Shown: positions 36,244-45,732, numbered from the stretch's first letter. The stretch is DNA of 64,000 nucleotides from Slackia sp. (GCA_029266945.1 JARIED010000028.1:19201-83200), one strand, 5' to 3'. The notes: generated by a model not told the origin, from the letters alone. Made by a program: numbers and translations.

Positions 36244-37340
36244 AGGTCGTGCTTTCAGGCGGAGGAACCGCCGGACATATCAATCCCGCCCTCGCGCTCG
36301 CCGAGGAGCTGCGCGCCCGCGGCCATGAGGTCTGCTTCGCTGGCACGCCGACCGGCGTCGAGGCGCGGCTCGTAGCCCAGGCGGGCATCGAATTCGTGCC
36401 CTTCGAGGCTGCGGGCTTCGACCGTCAGAAGCCGTGGACGCTGATTACTTCCACGGCGAAAATCGCGGCGTCGGCGCGCAAGGCGAAGCGCTGGATGCGC
36501 GAGGCGCGCCCCGATGCCGTGGTGGGCTTCGGCGGATACGTCTGCATTCCCGTGGGGCTGGCGGCCGCTTCGCTCGACATTCCCCTGGCGATGCATGAGC
36601 AGAACTCGGTCATGGGCATGGCGAACAAGTTCCTGGGCAAGCGCGCCCAGGCCGTGGCTTTGACCTACGAGGCCGCGGGCAAAGACGTCGCCGATCGATC
36701 CAAGATCGTGCTGACCGGCAACCCCGTGCGTTCTTCGGTGCTGAGCGCCACGCGCGAGCAGGGCAGGCGGATGCTCGGCATCCCTGACGACGCCGTGATG
36801 CTGCTCGTGTTCGGCGGAAGCCTGGGCGCACGCCATATCAACAAGGCCGTCGGCGCGCTGAAAGAAGAGCTGCTCGCCCGCGAGAATCTCTACGTGGTGC
36901 ATATCACGGGTCCGAAGGAATTCGACGCGGTGAAAGAGGAGCTCGCCCTGACCCCCGACGAGGCGAAACGCTGGACGGTTCTGTCCTACCAGGACCGTAT
37001 GGCCGAAACGCTCGCGGCGGCCGATTGCGCCATCTCGCGCGCGGGCGCGACCTCGCTCGCCGAAATCTCGGCGATCGGGCTTCCCGCCCTGCTGGTGCCG
37101 TTCCCGTTCGCGGCCGAAGACCACCAGACCACTAACGCCGAGGCCTACGTGGCGAGCGGCGCGGCGTACATGCAGCGCGACGACGAGCTGGACGGCTCGG
37201 CCTTCGCCGAGAAACTGTTCGCGCTGGTCGACGACCCGCAGCTGCGCGAACGCATGCATGATGCGGCGGCGGGCTTCAAGACCCAGGACGCCGCGGCCAA
37301 CTTGGCGGATGTTGTGTGCCGCATCGCGGATGTGGGATAA
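36240..37340 (+). CDS. murG: UDP-GlcNAc:lipid I N-acetylglucosaminyltransferase
   Basis: A 366-residue GT28 enzyme that adds GlcNAc to lipid I, giving lipid II. The N-terminal loop SGGGTAGHINPALA at 6-19 is diagnostic, with GFGGYVCIP, MHEQNSVMG, FGGSLGARHIN, SRAGATSLAEI and PFPFAAEDHQTTNA. The ATG overlaps the ftsW stop by 4 nt, so translation is coupled. Confidence 0.97.
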   Translation: MKVVLSGGGTAGHINPALALAEELRARGHEVCFAGTPTGVEARLVAQAGIEFVPFEAAGFDRQKPWTLITSTAKIAASARKAKRWMREARPDAVVGFGGYVCIPVGLAAASLDIPLAMHEQNSVMGMANKFLGKRAQAVALTYEAAGKDVADRSKIVLTGNPVRSSVLSATREQGRRMLGIPDDAVMLLVFGGSLGARHINKAVGALKEELLARENLYVVHITGPKEFDAVKEELALTPDEAKRWTVLSYQDRMAETLAAADCAISRAGATSLAEISAIGLPALLVPFPFAAEDHQTTNAEAYVASGAAYMQRDDELDGSAFAEKLFALVDDPQLRERMHDAAAGFKTQDAAANLADVVCRIADVG

Positions 37341-37384
37341 ACCGTCTACAATGCTTGTGCGAAATATCTTCGAGGAGGAATCTG

Positions 37385-38770
37385 ATGAGCTCAGAAGCGA
37401 AATGCGTCCATTTTATCGGCGTCGGCGGCGTCGGCATGAGCGGCATCGCCCGTGTCGCGTCCGATCTGGGTATGAAGGCAAGCGGCTCGGATATGAATGC
37501 TTCGCGCTACACCCAGCAGCTCGAAGAGGCGGGCATCCCTGTATTCATCGGCCATGATGCGGCCAATGTGCCTGCCGATTGCGACGTGGTCGTGGTTTCC
37601 ACCGCCATTCCCGCAACCAATCCCGAACTCGTCGAGGCACGCGAACGCGGCATCGACGTGTGGCAGCGCGCCCGCATGCTCGCCGAGCTCGGCTGCGGCA
37701 AGAAGACGCTCGCCGCGGCGGGCACCCATGGCAAGACCACTACGTCTTCCATGCTCGCCACTGCGACCGATGCGCTCGGCCTGGCTCCGACCTTCGTGGT
37801 CGGCGGCATCGTGGACGCCTATCAGACCAACGCCGTTTCCGGCACGGGCGAATACTACGTCGTCGAAGCGGACGAAAGCGACGGTTCGTTCTTGAACCTG
37901 TCGCCTTACGTGGCGCTCGTGACCAACGTCGAAGCGGACCATCTGGATCACTACACGGGTGGCATCGAGGAAATCAAAGAGACGTTTTTGCGCTTCATGT
38001 CCTCGGTTCCCGACGAGGGCGCCGTGGTGGTTTGCGGCGAGGACCCGGCGCTGCCCGAGCTTGCCCGCCGCAGCGGAAAACGCGTGGTCACCTACGGTTT
38101 CGACGAAGCGTGCGACACGCGCGTGCTCGACTATCGTACCGAGGGGATCGCGACGCTGTTCACGCTGAACTTCGCCGACGGCCGCACGACCGCGTGCCGT
38201 CTGGAGAAGAGCCCCGGCGTGCATAACGCCCTCAACGCCGCAGGCGTGCTGAGCGTCATCTGGGCCCTGGGCGAAGACGTCGAGGCCGCGGCCGCGGGCC
38301 TGACCGGCTATACGGGCGTCCGCCGCCGTTTCGATCTGGTCGGTGAGGCGGCAGGCGTCACCGTCGTCGACGACTACGCGCACCATCCCACTGAGGTCGA
38401 GGCGACGATCGCCGCCGCCAAGGCGCTCGATTTCGAGCGCGTCATGGTGCTGTTCCAGCCGCACCGCTACTCGCGCACGCAAAGCCTTGCCGGCGAATTC
38501 GCGGGCGCGTTCGACGCGGCCGATGCCGTCATGGTGATGGACGTCTACGCCGCGGGCGAGGCGGCGATCGAAGGCGTCAGCGGCAAACTCATCGCCGACG
38601 CCGTGGCCGAGCGCGGCCATCTTGACAAGGCGACGTATCTGCCCGACAAAGATGCAACGGTCGATGCCGTTCTCGAGCAGCTGCGCGAAGGCGACCTTCT
38701 GATCACGATGGGCGCAGGCGACGTCACGGGCTTCGGTCCGCGCATCGTCGAGGCCCTGGCGGCGCGATAG
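37385..38770 (+). CDS. murC: UDP-N-acetylmuramate--L-alanine ligase
   Basis: A 461-residue Mur ligase adding L-alanine to UDP-MurNAc. Features: HFIGVGGVGMSGIA at the start, the ATP loop AGTHGKTTT with its Gly at residue 113, EADESDGSFL, TNVEADHLDHY, VHNALNA and DDYAHHPTEVEAT, then FQPHRYSRT. ATG 37385 lies 6-7 nt after GAGGAGG. Order murG-murC-murB-ftsQ follows the usual dcw cluster. Confidence 0.96.
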   Translation: MSSEAKCVHFIGVGGVGMSGIARVASDLGMKASGSDMNASRYTQQLEEAGIPVFIGHDAANVPADCDVVVVSTAIPATNPELVEARERGIDVWQRARMLAELGCGKKTLAAAGTHGKTTTSSMLATATDALGLAPTFVVGGIVDAYQTNAVSGTGEYYVVEADESDGSFLNLSPYVALVTNVEADHLDHYTGGIEEIKETFLRFMSSVPDEGAVVVCGEDPALPELARRSGKRVVTYGFDEACDTRVLDYRTEGIATLFTLNFADGRTTACRLEKSPGVHNALNAAGVLSVIWALGEDVEAAAAGLTGYTGVRRRFDLVGEAAGVTVVDDYAHHPTEVEATIAAAKALDFERVMVLFQPHRYSRTQSLAGEFAGAFDAADAVMVMDVYAAGEAAIEGVSGKLIADAVAERGHLDKATYLPDKDATVDAVLEQLREGDLLITMGAGDVTGFGPRIVEALAAR

Positions 38771-38778
38771 GCGGGCGC

Positions 38779-39690
38779 ATGTCGTCTTTCGCACGCCTAT
38801 TCGGCCCGCGTTTCGAGGGAACGGTCCTCGAAAACGAACCGATGAGCCGTCACACGACGTATCGCATAGGCGGGCCCGCCCGCTACTATATCCAGGCCGA
38901 CACGCTGCCTTCTTTGACCAGGGTGACCGATGCTTTGCGCGCTTGGGGCGTGCCCTGGGTCGCGTTGGGCAAGGGCAGCAATCTGCTGGTCAGCGATGAA
39001 GGCTTCGACGGGGCGGTCATCACGCTCGGCCGCGGCTTTTCGGCCTGCTGCTACAACGAGGATGTCGCGACGTTTTCCGTAGGCTCGGCCTGCCGCCTGT
39101 CGCACGTGGTGCGCGAGGCGTTCTCGCATGGCCGCGCGGGCTTCGAGTTCGCCGTCGGAACGCCCGGCACGGTGGGCGGCGCGCTGCGCATGAACGCGGG
39201 CACGAGCCGCGAATACATCGGCAGCCGCGTCTGCACCGTCACCACGCTGCGTCCCGGCACCGGCCTGAAACGCTACAACGCTTCCGATATCGCCTGGGGC
39301 TATCGCGAGACTTCGCTTCCGTATGACGAAATCGTGCTCGAATGCGAACTTTCAACCAACGAGGGGAACCGCGAGGAAATCCGCATGCGCATGGAGCGCT
39401 CGCTTTCGCGACGTCGCACCACGCAGCCGCTCGCGCTGCCGTCGTGCGGCAGCGTGTTTCGCAACCCCGAGCGCGAATCGGTGGGAAGGCTTATCGAGAA
39501 CGTGGGCCTGAAAGGCGCGTCGTGCGGCGGCGCTCAGATTTCGGAGCTGCATGCCAACTTCATCGTGAACAGGGGAGGGGCGCGCGCCGTCGAGGTGCTC
39601 GCTTTGATTCATGCCGTCCAAAACGCCGTGGCCGACCGCTACGGCATCGAGCTTGTACCGGAGGTGCGTTTCCTTGGCTTCCCGCAATAA
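38779..39690 (+). CDS. murB: UDP-N-acetylenolpyruvoylglucosamine reductase
   Basis: A 303-residue FAD enzyme that reduces UDP-GlcNAc-enolpyruvate to UDP-MurNAc. Features: HTTYRIGGPARYY, GKGSNLLVSDEGFDG, GTPGTVGGALRMNAG, YRETSLP and LPSCGSVFRNP with the catalytic Ser of the type-I enzyme, and ISELHANFIVNRGGA. It starts 8 nt after murC with only a weak ribosome site. Its end carries the ribosome site of ftsQ. Confidence 0.95.
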   Translation: MSSFARLFGPRFEGTVLENEPMSRHTTYRIGGPARYYIQADTLPSLTRVTDALRAWGVPWVALGKGSNLLVSDEGFDGAVITLGRGFSACCYNEDVATFSVGSACRLSHVVREAFSHGRAGFEFAVGTPGTVGGALRMNAGTSREYIGSRVCTVTTLRPGTGLKRYNASDIAWGYRETSLPYDEIVLECELSTNEGNREEIRMRMERSLSRRRTTQPLALPSCGSVFRNPERESVGRLIENVGLKGASCGGAQISELHANFIVNRGGARAVEVLALIHAVQNAVADRYGIELVPEVRFLGFPQ

Positions 39691-40684
39691 TCGCCGATCG
39701 ACGCCCCAGCCGCGTCGAGCCTCGAAGGCGCAGGTGAACATTCCCCGCGGCAGCACGACCCGTCCGCCGCGTACGGCGGGCAGGCCTTCGCCGCGCACGG
39801 TATCGCCCTACGCCAAGCGCGACTTCGGCAGCGCCCAGCCGCGCGTCTCCACCGTCAAGGTGGGTTCGCTCGCACAGAGCCAGATGAGCCGCGACGCGCG
39901 CGTGAACAGGACCTATCGCGCCCATATGGCGAAGGTGTTCGTGCTGCTGGGCGTGCTGGGCGTGCTGGCCGCGGGCATCGCAGGCGTGTATTTCTCGAAT
40001 CTGTTCTCAATCAGGCAGGTCACCGTGTCGGGTGTCGAGCATCTCACGTCCGCCGAGATGACCCAGCTCGCCAACGTGCCGAGCGATACCACGCTTCTCA
40101 GGGTCGATACGGGTGCGATCAAAAGCAGCATTCTGCGCGACGCCTGGGTCGCCGACGTCGACGTGCAGAGGATCTTTCCCGAGACGCTCAACCTCGCCGT
40201 GACCGAGCGCGCCATCGGCGCCGTGGTCGAGGTGAGCGTCGACGAGGGCAAGTCGATCGAGGAATGGGCCCTGTCGGTCGATGGCATGTGGCTGTGCGCC
40301 ATCCCCGAGGAGGGAAGCGAGGCGGCAGCGTCGATCAGCCCCAAGATCTACGAGGACAAGGCCGAAGTGCTCGCGATCAAGGACGTCGCCTACGGCGTCG
40401 CCCCCGAAGTGGGCACGTATTGCAACGACGAAAGCATCGTCAATGCCCTCGACATCGTCACGGGCTTGACCACCGATCTCAAAAACCAAGTGAAGACGGT
40501 GTCAGCCACGTCGACCGAGAACACCACGATCACCCTCGATTCCAACATCGAGATCGCCTTCGGCTCCGCCGACGATATCAGGGACAAAGAGCGCGTCTGC
40601 CTGCAGATCATGGCCGATCATCCCAGCAGCGTGTCCTATATCAACGTCCGTGTGGCGACGAGCCCCACGTGGCGCACGACGTAG
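39674..40684 (+). CDS. ftsQ: Cell division protein FtsQ/DivIB
   Basis: A 336-residue bitopic division protein. A basic, Arg/Pro-rich cytoplasmic part of about 80 residues precedes one membrane helix (about 91-113), then a POTRA domain (SIRQVTVSGVEHLTSAEM, RDAWVADVDVQRIFPETLNLAVTER) and the beta domain. I chose TTG 39674 because GGAGGTG at 39660-39666 is 7 nt upstream; no ATG or GTG fits. The start overlaps murB by 17 nt. Family identity rests on POTRA features and cluster position. Confidence 0.88.
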   Translation: MASRNNRRSTPQPRRASKAQVNIPRGSTTRPPRTAGRPSPRTVSPYAKRDFGSAQPRVSTVKVGSLAQSQMSRDARVNRTYRAHMAKVFVLLGVLGVLAAGIAGVYFSNLFSIRQVTVSGVEHLTSAEMTQLANVPSDTTLLRVDTGAIKSSILRDAWVADVDVQRIFPETLNLAVTERAIGAVVEVSVDEGKSIEEWALSVDGMWLCAIPEEGSEAAASISPKIYEDKAEVLAIKDVAYGVAPEVGTYCNDESIVNALDIVTGLTTDLKNQVKTVSATSTENTTITLDSNIEIAFGSADDIRDKERVCLQIMADHPSSVSYINVRVATSPTWRTT

Positions 40685-40710
40685 CGGCGATGCGATATCG
40701 TGGAACTTCG

Positions 40711-40744
40711 ACGATGATGGGTTACGCCCCGTCATCGTTTCTTG
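40711..40744 (+). terminator. Terminator between ftsQ and ftsZ
   Basis: An 11-bp stem with one T-G pair (40711-40721 with 40728-40738), then TTTCTT. It suggests ftsZ has its own promoter in the following 120 bp. The best candidate -10 is GATAAT at 40813-40818, with no good -35. Confidence 0.75.
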
Positions 40745-40865
40745 CAAACTCATAGAGTTCGTGTAAAGTGAATCTGTCATGCTTTCTTAACGATAGCCGG
40801 CAGATTGTTTGAGATAATGCGACGCAAAGAAACGCGCTGGATATGTAGCACGCATGGAGGATACG

Positions 40866-42002
40866 ATGCCTAAAACTATTGGTTCTGAGCACCTGGCCGT
40901 CATCAAGGTCGTGGGCGTAGGCGGAGGCGGCACCAATGCCGTCAACCGTATGGTCGAGGCCGGCCTGAAAGGTGTCGAGTTCATCGCGGTGAACACCGAC
41001 AAGCAGGCCCTGCTCCTTTCGAGCGCCGATAAGACCATCCACATCGGCGAAGAGCTGACCCGAGGCCTTGGCGCAGGCGCCAATCCTGAAATCGGCTGCC
41101 AGGCCGCCGAGGAATCCCGTGCGGAAATCCGCGAAGCGCTCGCCGAGGCCGACATGGTCTTCGTCACTGCAGGCGAAGGCGGCGGTACCGGCACGGGCGC
41201 CGCTCCTGTCGTCGCCGAAATCGCGCGCGAGGAAATCGGCGCGCTGACCGTCGGCGTCGTCACCAAGCCCTTCGGCTTCGAAGGCCGTCTGCGTCGCAAC
41301 CAGGCCGAGCAGGGCTGCGACCTGCTGTCCCAGAAGGTCGACACTCTCATCGTCATCCCTAACGACCGCCTGCTCGAGGTCATCGACAAGAAGACCTCCA
41401 TGCTCGACGCGTTCCGCATCGCGGACGACACGCTGCGTCAAGGGATCCAGGGCGTGACCGACTTGATCACCATCCCCGGCCTGATCAATCTCGACTTCGC
41501 CGACATCCGCACCGTTATGAAGGACGCCGGTACCGCCATGATGGGCATCGGCTACGGCTCGGGCGAGAACCGTGCGCTCGACGCCGCCACGCAGGCCATC
41601 AACTCCAACCTGCTCGAGGCCTCCATCCAGGGTGCCAGCCGCGTTCTGTTCTCCATCGCGGGCGGCCCGGAGCTCACGCTCGCCGAGGTCGACGCTGCTG
41701 CACGCGCCATGGAAGCCGTCGTGGACGAAGACGCCAACATCATCTACGGCCAGATTATCGACGAGGGCCTGGGCGATCAGGTGCGTATCACCATCATCGC
41801 CACCGGCTTCTCCCGTACCACGCAGGCCGTCATGGACTTCGACAACGCGCGCAATGACCTGTTCGCCTCCACGGCGCCGGTTCGCGACACCTACACGTCC
41901 AACCAGAGCCACCCCACGTCCCCGGTCGCAACGTCGGCGAACGCCGCTTCGACCCGCATCGCGGACGAGGAGTACATTCCCGATTTTCTGCGCCGCCGCT
42001 AA
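40866..42002 (+). CDS. ftsZ: Cell division protein FtsZ
   Basis: A 378-residue tubulin-like GTPase that forms the Z ring. The GTP site includes [13 protein letters not shown] near the start and the tubulin signature [10 protein letters not shown] near residue 105, plus NTDKQAL. The C-terminal peptide [11 protein letters not shown] is the docking tail for partners such as SepF. I chose ATG 40866, 5 nt after GGAGG at 40856-40860; the in-frame ATG 40854 overlaps that site. No ftsA is present; SepF downstream is the likely membrane tether. Confidence 0.97.
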   Translation: MPKTIGSEHLAVIKVVGVGGGGTNAVNRMVEAGLKGVEFIAVNTDKQALLLSSADKTIHIGEELTRGLGAGANPEIGCQAAEESRAEIREALAEADMVFVTAGEGGGTGTGAAPVVAEIAREEIGALTVGVVTKPFGFEGRLRRNQAEQGCDLLSQKVDTLIVIPNDRLLEVIDKKTSMLDAFRIADDTLRQGIQGVTDLITIPGLINLDFADIRTVMKDAGTAMMGIGYGSGENRALDAATQAINSNLLEASIQGASRVLFSIAGGPELTLAEVDAAARAMEAVVDEDANIIYGQIIDEGLGDQVRITIIATGFSRTTQAVMDFDNARNDLFASTAPVRDTYTSNQSHPTSPVATSANAASTRIADEEYIPDFLRRR

Positions 42003-42023
42003 GAGACATAGGTATCAGGCGAT

Positions 42024-42899
42024 ATGACGACAAACGTCTCATCGCATGAATCAGCGACCCTCGATATGCCGTTCCCTCGGCTTTCCGAGGGTCGCTTTTC
42101 TTCATGCACGCTCATAACCGACGATGCGCTCTACGCCGCGACGGGCGTTCGCATCGGCTTCACGCAGCGTACGGGCGGCGTAAGCCTTGCCCCGTACGAC
42201 TCCTTGAACCTGGGCGGCCATGTCGGCGACGATCCCGTCCATGTGGAGCAGAACAGGGCGACTTTGCTTGCGGCGCTCGGCGCGTCCGACGCCTCCTGCA
42301 TCCAGCCGCATCAGGTGCACGGCGACGTCGTCGTGACTTGTCGCGATGCACACGATGCGAAGGAGTGCGCCGATCACGCGGCGCAGGGGGCCGACGGCGT
42401 GGTCGTCGCATGCCCCGACACCGCGGCGCTTCTGTGCTTCGCTGACTGCGTCCCCGTGATCGCCGTGGCCCCTACGGGCGCGTTCGCGGTGGTGCATGCG
42501 GGATGGCGCGGCGTGGTCGCGCGCATCGCCGAGAAGGCCGTCGCGCGCCTGTGCGAGGAAGAAGACGTTACGCCTTCGAGGCTCAACGTCTATATCGGCC
42601 CGCACATACGCAGTTGCCATTTCGAGGTGGGGGCCGAGGTGGCCCAAGTCTTTTCCGACGAGTTCGGCGACGAGGTCGTTTTGCCGGGGCCCTTCGTCGA
42701 CATGGCGAAGGCACTTCGCACGGGCCTTCAGGCATGCGGGGTCGATGCGGACCGCATCGTCGATGCGCAGGCTTGCACGGTATGCGACGCCGGGCGCCGG
42801 TATTATTCCTACCGGGTATCCAAGGGATGCTGCGGCCGCCATGCGGCGGTAGCGGTCAGGGTTTCCGATGACTCGAGGAGGGCGGATTCATGGCTTTGA
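42024..42899 (+). CDS. pgeF: Polyphenol oxidase family protein PgeF (YlmD/YfiH)
   Basis: A 291-residue laccase-domain protein of the YfiH/YlmD family; E. coli members act as purine nucleoside or muropeptide-editing enzymes, so the exact role is uncertain. Metal-site residues are visible in QPHQVHGDVV, FADCVPVI and HAGWRG. Position after ftsZ and before yggS-sepF-yggT-divIVA is conserved in Gram-positives. The 5' end is odd: a terminator-like hairpin with a T tract (42054-42102) lies inside the reading frame. Possible starts are ATG 42024 and ATG 42066 (in the hairpin loop); none is available after the hairpin before conserved sequence. It ends in TGA and overlaps yggS by 10 nt. Confidence 0.85.
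   Translation: MTTNVSSHESATLDMPFPRLSEGRFSSCTLITDDALYAATGVRIGFTQRTGGVSLAPYDSLNLGGHVGDDPVHVEQNRATLLAALGASDASCIQPHQVHGDVVVTCRDAHDAKECADHAAQGADGVVVACPDTAALLCFADCVPVIAVAPTGAFAVVHAGWRGVVARIAEKAVARLCEEEDVTPSRLNVYIGPHIRSCHFEVGAEVAQVFSDEFGDEVVLPGPFVDMAKALRTGLQACGVDADRIVDAQACTVCDAGRRYYSYRVSKGCCGRHAAVAVRVSDDSRRADSWL
42054..42102 (+). terminator. Terminator-like hairpin inside the start of pgeF
   Basis: A perfect 10-bp stem (GCGACCCTCG with CGAGGGTCGC), an inner GCCG/CGGC, then TTTTCTT. It lies 52 nt after the ftsZ stop and would end ftsZ messages, yet pgeF codons run through it. Confidence 0.75.
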
Positions 42900-43585
42900 A
42901 GCAACGATACGAGCGGATCGAGCGCGAAGCTCGCGCGTTCTGCGAGGCGAGCGGGCGCGGCGCGGGCGAGGTGACGATCATCGGCGTGTCGAAGACGGTG
43001 GGCCTCGAGGCGGTCGAAGAGGCCGTCGCCGCGGGCATCCACGACTTCGGCGAGAACCGCCCGCAGGAGCTTGCGCGAAAGCACGACGCGTTTCCCGACG
43101 AACGCTGGCATTTCATCGGCAACATCCAGTCGCGCCAGCTCTCCACGGTCGTGGGTCGCGCTTGCCTGATCCATTCGCTGTGCGAACGAAGCCACGCCGA
43201 GAAGATCGACCGCCTGGCCGAGGGCCTGGGAATCGTGCAGGACGTGTTGATCGAGGTTAACGACGGCGAAGAGAGCAAACAAGGCGTGCAGCCTGACGAA
43301 TTGTTCGATATGCTGATGGCGTGCAGCAAGTTGAAGCACGTGCGCGTGGTCGGCCTGATGACTATGGCCATGCGCGGAAGCCTCGAAGACGCGCGGGCCA
43401 CGTTCGCCGACTTGCGTATTCTGCGCGATACGATGCGCGACAAGCTGGAACGCAGCGGCGTGCAGGGTATCGATCTGCATGAACTTTCCATGGGGATGAG
43501 CGACGACTATCTCGAAGCGATACCCCAAGGGGCTACCATGGTGCGCGTCGGTCGCGCCATTTTCAGCGACGACTATGCGAGCTAA
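42890..43585 (+). CDS. YggS family PLP homeostasis protein
   Basis: A 231-residue PLP-binding protein (PLPBP/YggS/YlmE) with an alanine-racemase-like barrel that manages free pyridoxal phosphate. The PLP lysine is in IIGVSKTVG (Lys35 region), followed by DFGENRPQEL, WHFIGNIQSRQ, GLMTMAM, LSMGMSDDYLEAI and RVGRAIFS. GAGGAGGG precedes the ATG. It overlaps pgeF by 10 nt, so translation is coupled. Confidence 0.94.
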   Translation: MALKQRYERIEREARAFCEASGRGAGEVTIIGVSKTVGLEAVEEAVAAGIHDFGENRPQELARKHDAFPDERWHFIGNIQSRQLSTVVGRACLIHSLCERSHAEKIDRLAEGLGIVQDVLIEVNDGEESKQGVQPDELFDMLMACSKLKHVRVVGLMTMAMRGSLEDARATFADLRILRDTMRDKLERSGVQGIDLHELSMGMSDDYLEAIPQGATMVRVGRAIFSDDYAS

Positions 43586-43616
43586 CGGTCTCGCTCGAAG
43601 GATAAGGTGAAACAAC

Positions 43617-44465
43617 ATGGATTTGAAGATCCCCAAACTCGACGATCTGAAGGATCGCCTCGATTTCAAAGACCGCTTCGGGTTCAAGGACGCCTCGCAC
43701 GCGCGTCCGTCTTCCTCGCATGAAGAGCCGCATGACGATCATTACGACGACTCCTACGACGATTTCGGCCAGGAGGATTTCGGCGAGTACGCGTTCGACA
43801 ACAACGCCGACTATGCCCGCGAGCCCCGCAAGGACGCGGCGGCCACCGCATCGTTCGCTCCTCAGATGCCGAAACTCGTGACGGCCGACGACGTGCGCGC
43901 GCATACCCAGTACACCCCCAATGAGGATGCGATCGACGCCGCTGCGGTTCGCGCCGAGCGCCCGGCTCCCGTCGAAGAGCCGCGTCCCGCTCCCTTCGAC
44001 ACCACCTTCGAACCCACGCCGCCTAGCCAGGGCGCGCATGCCGCGAAGACCCCTGTGTCCGTCTCGTCCGCGCAGACCGGTGCTTTCGCCGCCGTCCAGG
44101 ACGTGCCCGCCATGCCTGCGATGCCTACGGCCGAGGTGCAGCCTCAGGCCGACGCGCCCGCGCCTGCCCAGGCCCAGCCTCGCATCGTGCAGCGCGCGAC
44201 GCGCATCCTGACCGTGATCAAGCCCGAAAGCTACGCCGACGCCGAGCGCATCGCCAAGATCCTCAAGGCGGGCGACGTCGCGGTGCTTTCGCTGCGCAGC
44301 ACGCCCGATGCCCTGGGCAAGCGCATCCTCGACTTCAGCTTCGGCGTCGCCTGCGCTCTCGATGCGCGCGTCGAATGCGTTTCGGGCCATGTGTTCGCCC
44401 TGACGCGCGGTGCCGGCCTCACGGAGGGCGAGACCAACCGTCTGCGCGACCAGGGGCTGATGTAG
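43617..44465 (+). CDS. sepF: Cell division protein SepF
   Basis: A 282-residue SepF, almost twice the usual size. The C-terminal 85 residues are the SepF domain (TRILTVIKPESYADAERIA, the VLSLRS strand, KRILDFSFGVACALDA, VFALT). Residues about 28-190 are acidic then Pro/Ala-rich and probably disordered. The N-terminal amphipathic segment MDLKIPKLDDLKDRLDFKDR is unlike the usual short membrane-binding helix but could serve the same purpose. SepF ties FtsZ to the membrane and is the expected substitute for the missing FtsA. Confidence 0.93.
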   Translation: MDLKIPKLDDLKDRLDFKDRFGFKDASHARPSSSHEEPHDDHYDDSYDDFGQEDFGEYAFDNNADYAREPRKDAAATASFAPQMPKLVTADDVRAHTQYTPNEDAIDAAAVRAERPAPVEEPRPAPFDTTFEPTPPSQGAHAAKTPVSVSSAQTGAFAAVQDVPAMPAMPTAEVQPQADAPAPAQAQPRIVQRATRILTVIKPESYADAERIAKILKAGDVAVLSLRSTPDALGKRILDFSFGVACALDARVECVSGHVFALTRGAGLTEGETNRLRDQGLM

Positions 44466-44720
44466 ATGCTCGAATACCTCATCGTCTCCTTGGCCGACGT
44501 GTACACGATGATCCTGTTCGTGTACGTGCTCATGTCCTGGATTCCGCAGAAGGGCGGCATCATCGCCGACATCGACACCGTGTTGGGCAGGGTGTGCGAT
44601 CCGTTTCTCGATCTTTTCAGAAGATTCATCCCTCCCATCGGCGGGATGGTGGACATATCGCCGATTTTCGCACTGCTTGTATTACAATTCGCTGTACGGC
44701 TGATCGTTGGCATTCTCTAG
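44466..44720 (+). CDS. YggT family membrane protein
   Basis: An 84-residue protein with two membrane helices and a short loop, matching one YGGT repeat (YVLMSWIPQ, then CDPFLDLFRRFIPPIGGMVDISPI). Members sit next to sepF in most Gram-positives (ylmG) and influence division or nucleoid shape, though the mechanism is not settled. ATG follows directly after the sepF stop with no gap. Confidence 0.93.
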   Translation: MLEYLIVSLADVYTMILFVYVLMSWIPQKGGIIADIDTVLGRVCDPFLDLFRRFIPPIGGMVDISPIFALLVLQFAVRLIVGIL

Positions 44721-44752
44721 ATCGGCATCTCGATACGCGTTAAGGAGCTGTC

Positions 44753-45610
44753 ATGGCTATCACTTCCGAAGAAATTCATAACCAAAGCTTCACGGTCGAC
44801 CGCAAGGGCTACGACGTCGATGAAGTCGATGTGTTCCTCGAACATGTCGCCGCTGAAATCGACGGCCTCAATGCCGAAATCGACGAGCTGACCGCACGCA
44901 TCCACGAGCTCGAGAACGGCATCTCCTACGATGACGACGAGCCCATGGACATGGATGCCGCCTTCGCCGAGCCCGCGCTTCCCGCGCAGGAAGACGACGA
45001 TCCCGCCGAGCAGGAAGCCGCTCCTCTGACCGAGGACGAGAAGGACGCCCGCATCGCCGAGCTCGAGCGCCAGCTCTCCGAGAAGGAGAAGGACGCCTCC
45101 GCCATCGCCAACGCGCTCGTGACCGCCCAGCGTTCCGCCAAGGAAGTCATCGACGCCGCCAACGGCGAGGCCAAGCGCATCAAGGCGGATGCCGAGTCCG
45201 ACGCCGCCGACATCATTGATCGCGCCAATGCCGAGAAGGCCCGCATCGAGGACGCGATCGACGAGCTCGACCGCTCTCACAAGGAGACCTGCGAGGTTTA
45301 CGCCGAGGCCCTGAGGGCGTTCATCGACGACGCGAGCTCCAAGCTCGACGACGTCGAGGACGAGCTGGCCAAGAAGGACGGCAAGAAGCGCGCCCATGCC
45401 CGCTTCGCTGGCCCGAGCCAGGCCCCGGTGCACAAGGCCGTCCCCGCCGGCGCCACCGGCGCGGTCGCTCCGAGCTACACCGCTCCCGTGTCCGCCGCTC
45501 CTGCGACGCCTGTGACCATCCCGGTTACTCCGAAGCCCTCGACGGTCGAGAAGGATCTGAGCGGCTACGGCGACGCCTCCGATGCGTTCGACCTGGGAGA
45601 CATCGACTAA
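44753..45610 (+). CDS. divIVA: DivIVA domain protein
   Basis: A 285-residue polar and septal coiled-coil scaffold. The N-terminal lipid-binding domain is visible in ITSEEIHNQSFTVDRKGYDVDEVDVFLEHV. Coiled coil covers about 30-65 and 100-215, separated by an acidic linker rich in Asp and Glu. A Pro/Ala/Thr-rich stretch and a short acidic end close the protein. GTTAAGGAG lies before the ATG. It is the last gene of the division cluster and ends at a strong terminator. Confidence 0.93.
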   Translation: MAITSEEIHNQSFTVDRKGYDVDEVDVFLEHVAAEIDGLNAEIDELTARIHELENGISYDDDEPMDMDAAFAEPALPAQEDDDPAEQEAAPLTEDEKDARIAELERQLSEKEKDASAIANALVTAQRSAKEVIDAANGEAKRIKADAESDAADIIDRANAEKARIEDAIDELDRSHKETCEVYAEALRAFIDDASSKLDDVEDELAKKDGKKRAHARFAGPSQAPVHKAVPAGATGAVAPSYTAPVSAAPATPVTIPVTPKPSTVEKDLSGYGDASDAFDLGDID

Positions 45611-45614
45611 AACG

Positions 45615-45640
45615 AAAAGCCCGCGTAAGCGGGCTTTTTT
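45615..45640 (+). terminator. Intrinsic terminator after divIVA
   Basis: A 10-bp stem (AAAAGCCCGC with GCGGGCTTTT), GTAA loop and further T residues. Between here and the rnpB terminator are two small GC hairpins but no gene. Confidence 0.93.
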
Positions 45641-45697
45641 GATGCGCGGTTCCCGGCAAAGCGCCGGGATAGGGAAGGGCGCAGGGCGCCCGTATAC

Positions 45698-45723
45698 GAA
45701 AAATGCTCCCGGAAGGGAGCATT
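45698..45723 (-). terminator. Terminator of rnpB
   Basis: A 9-bp perfect stem (AATGCTCCC with GGGAGCATT) and GGAA loop; on the minus strand it ends in TTTTTCG. It lies 10 nt beyond the RNA 3' end. Confidence 0.85.
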
Positions 45724-45732
45724 GCATCGTGT

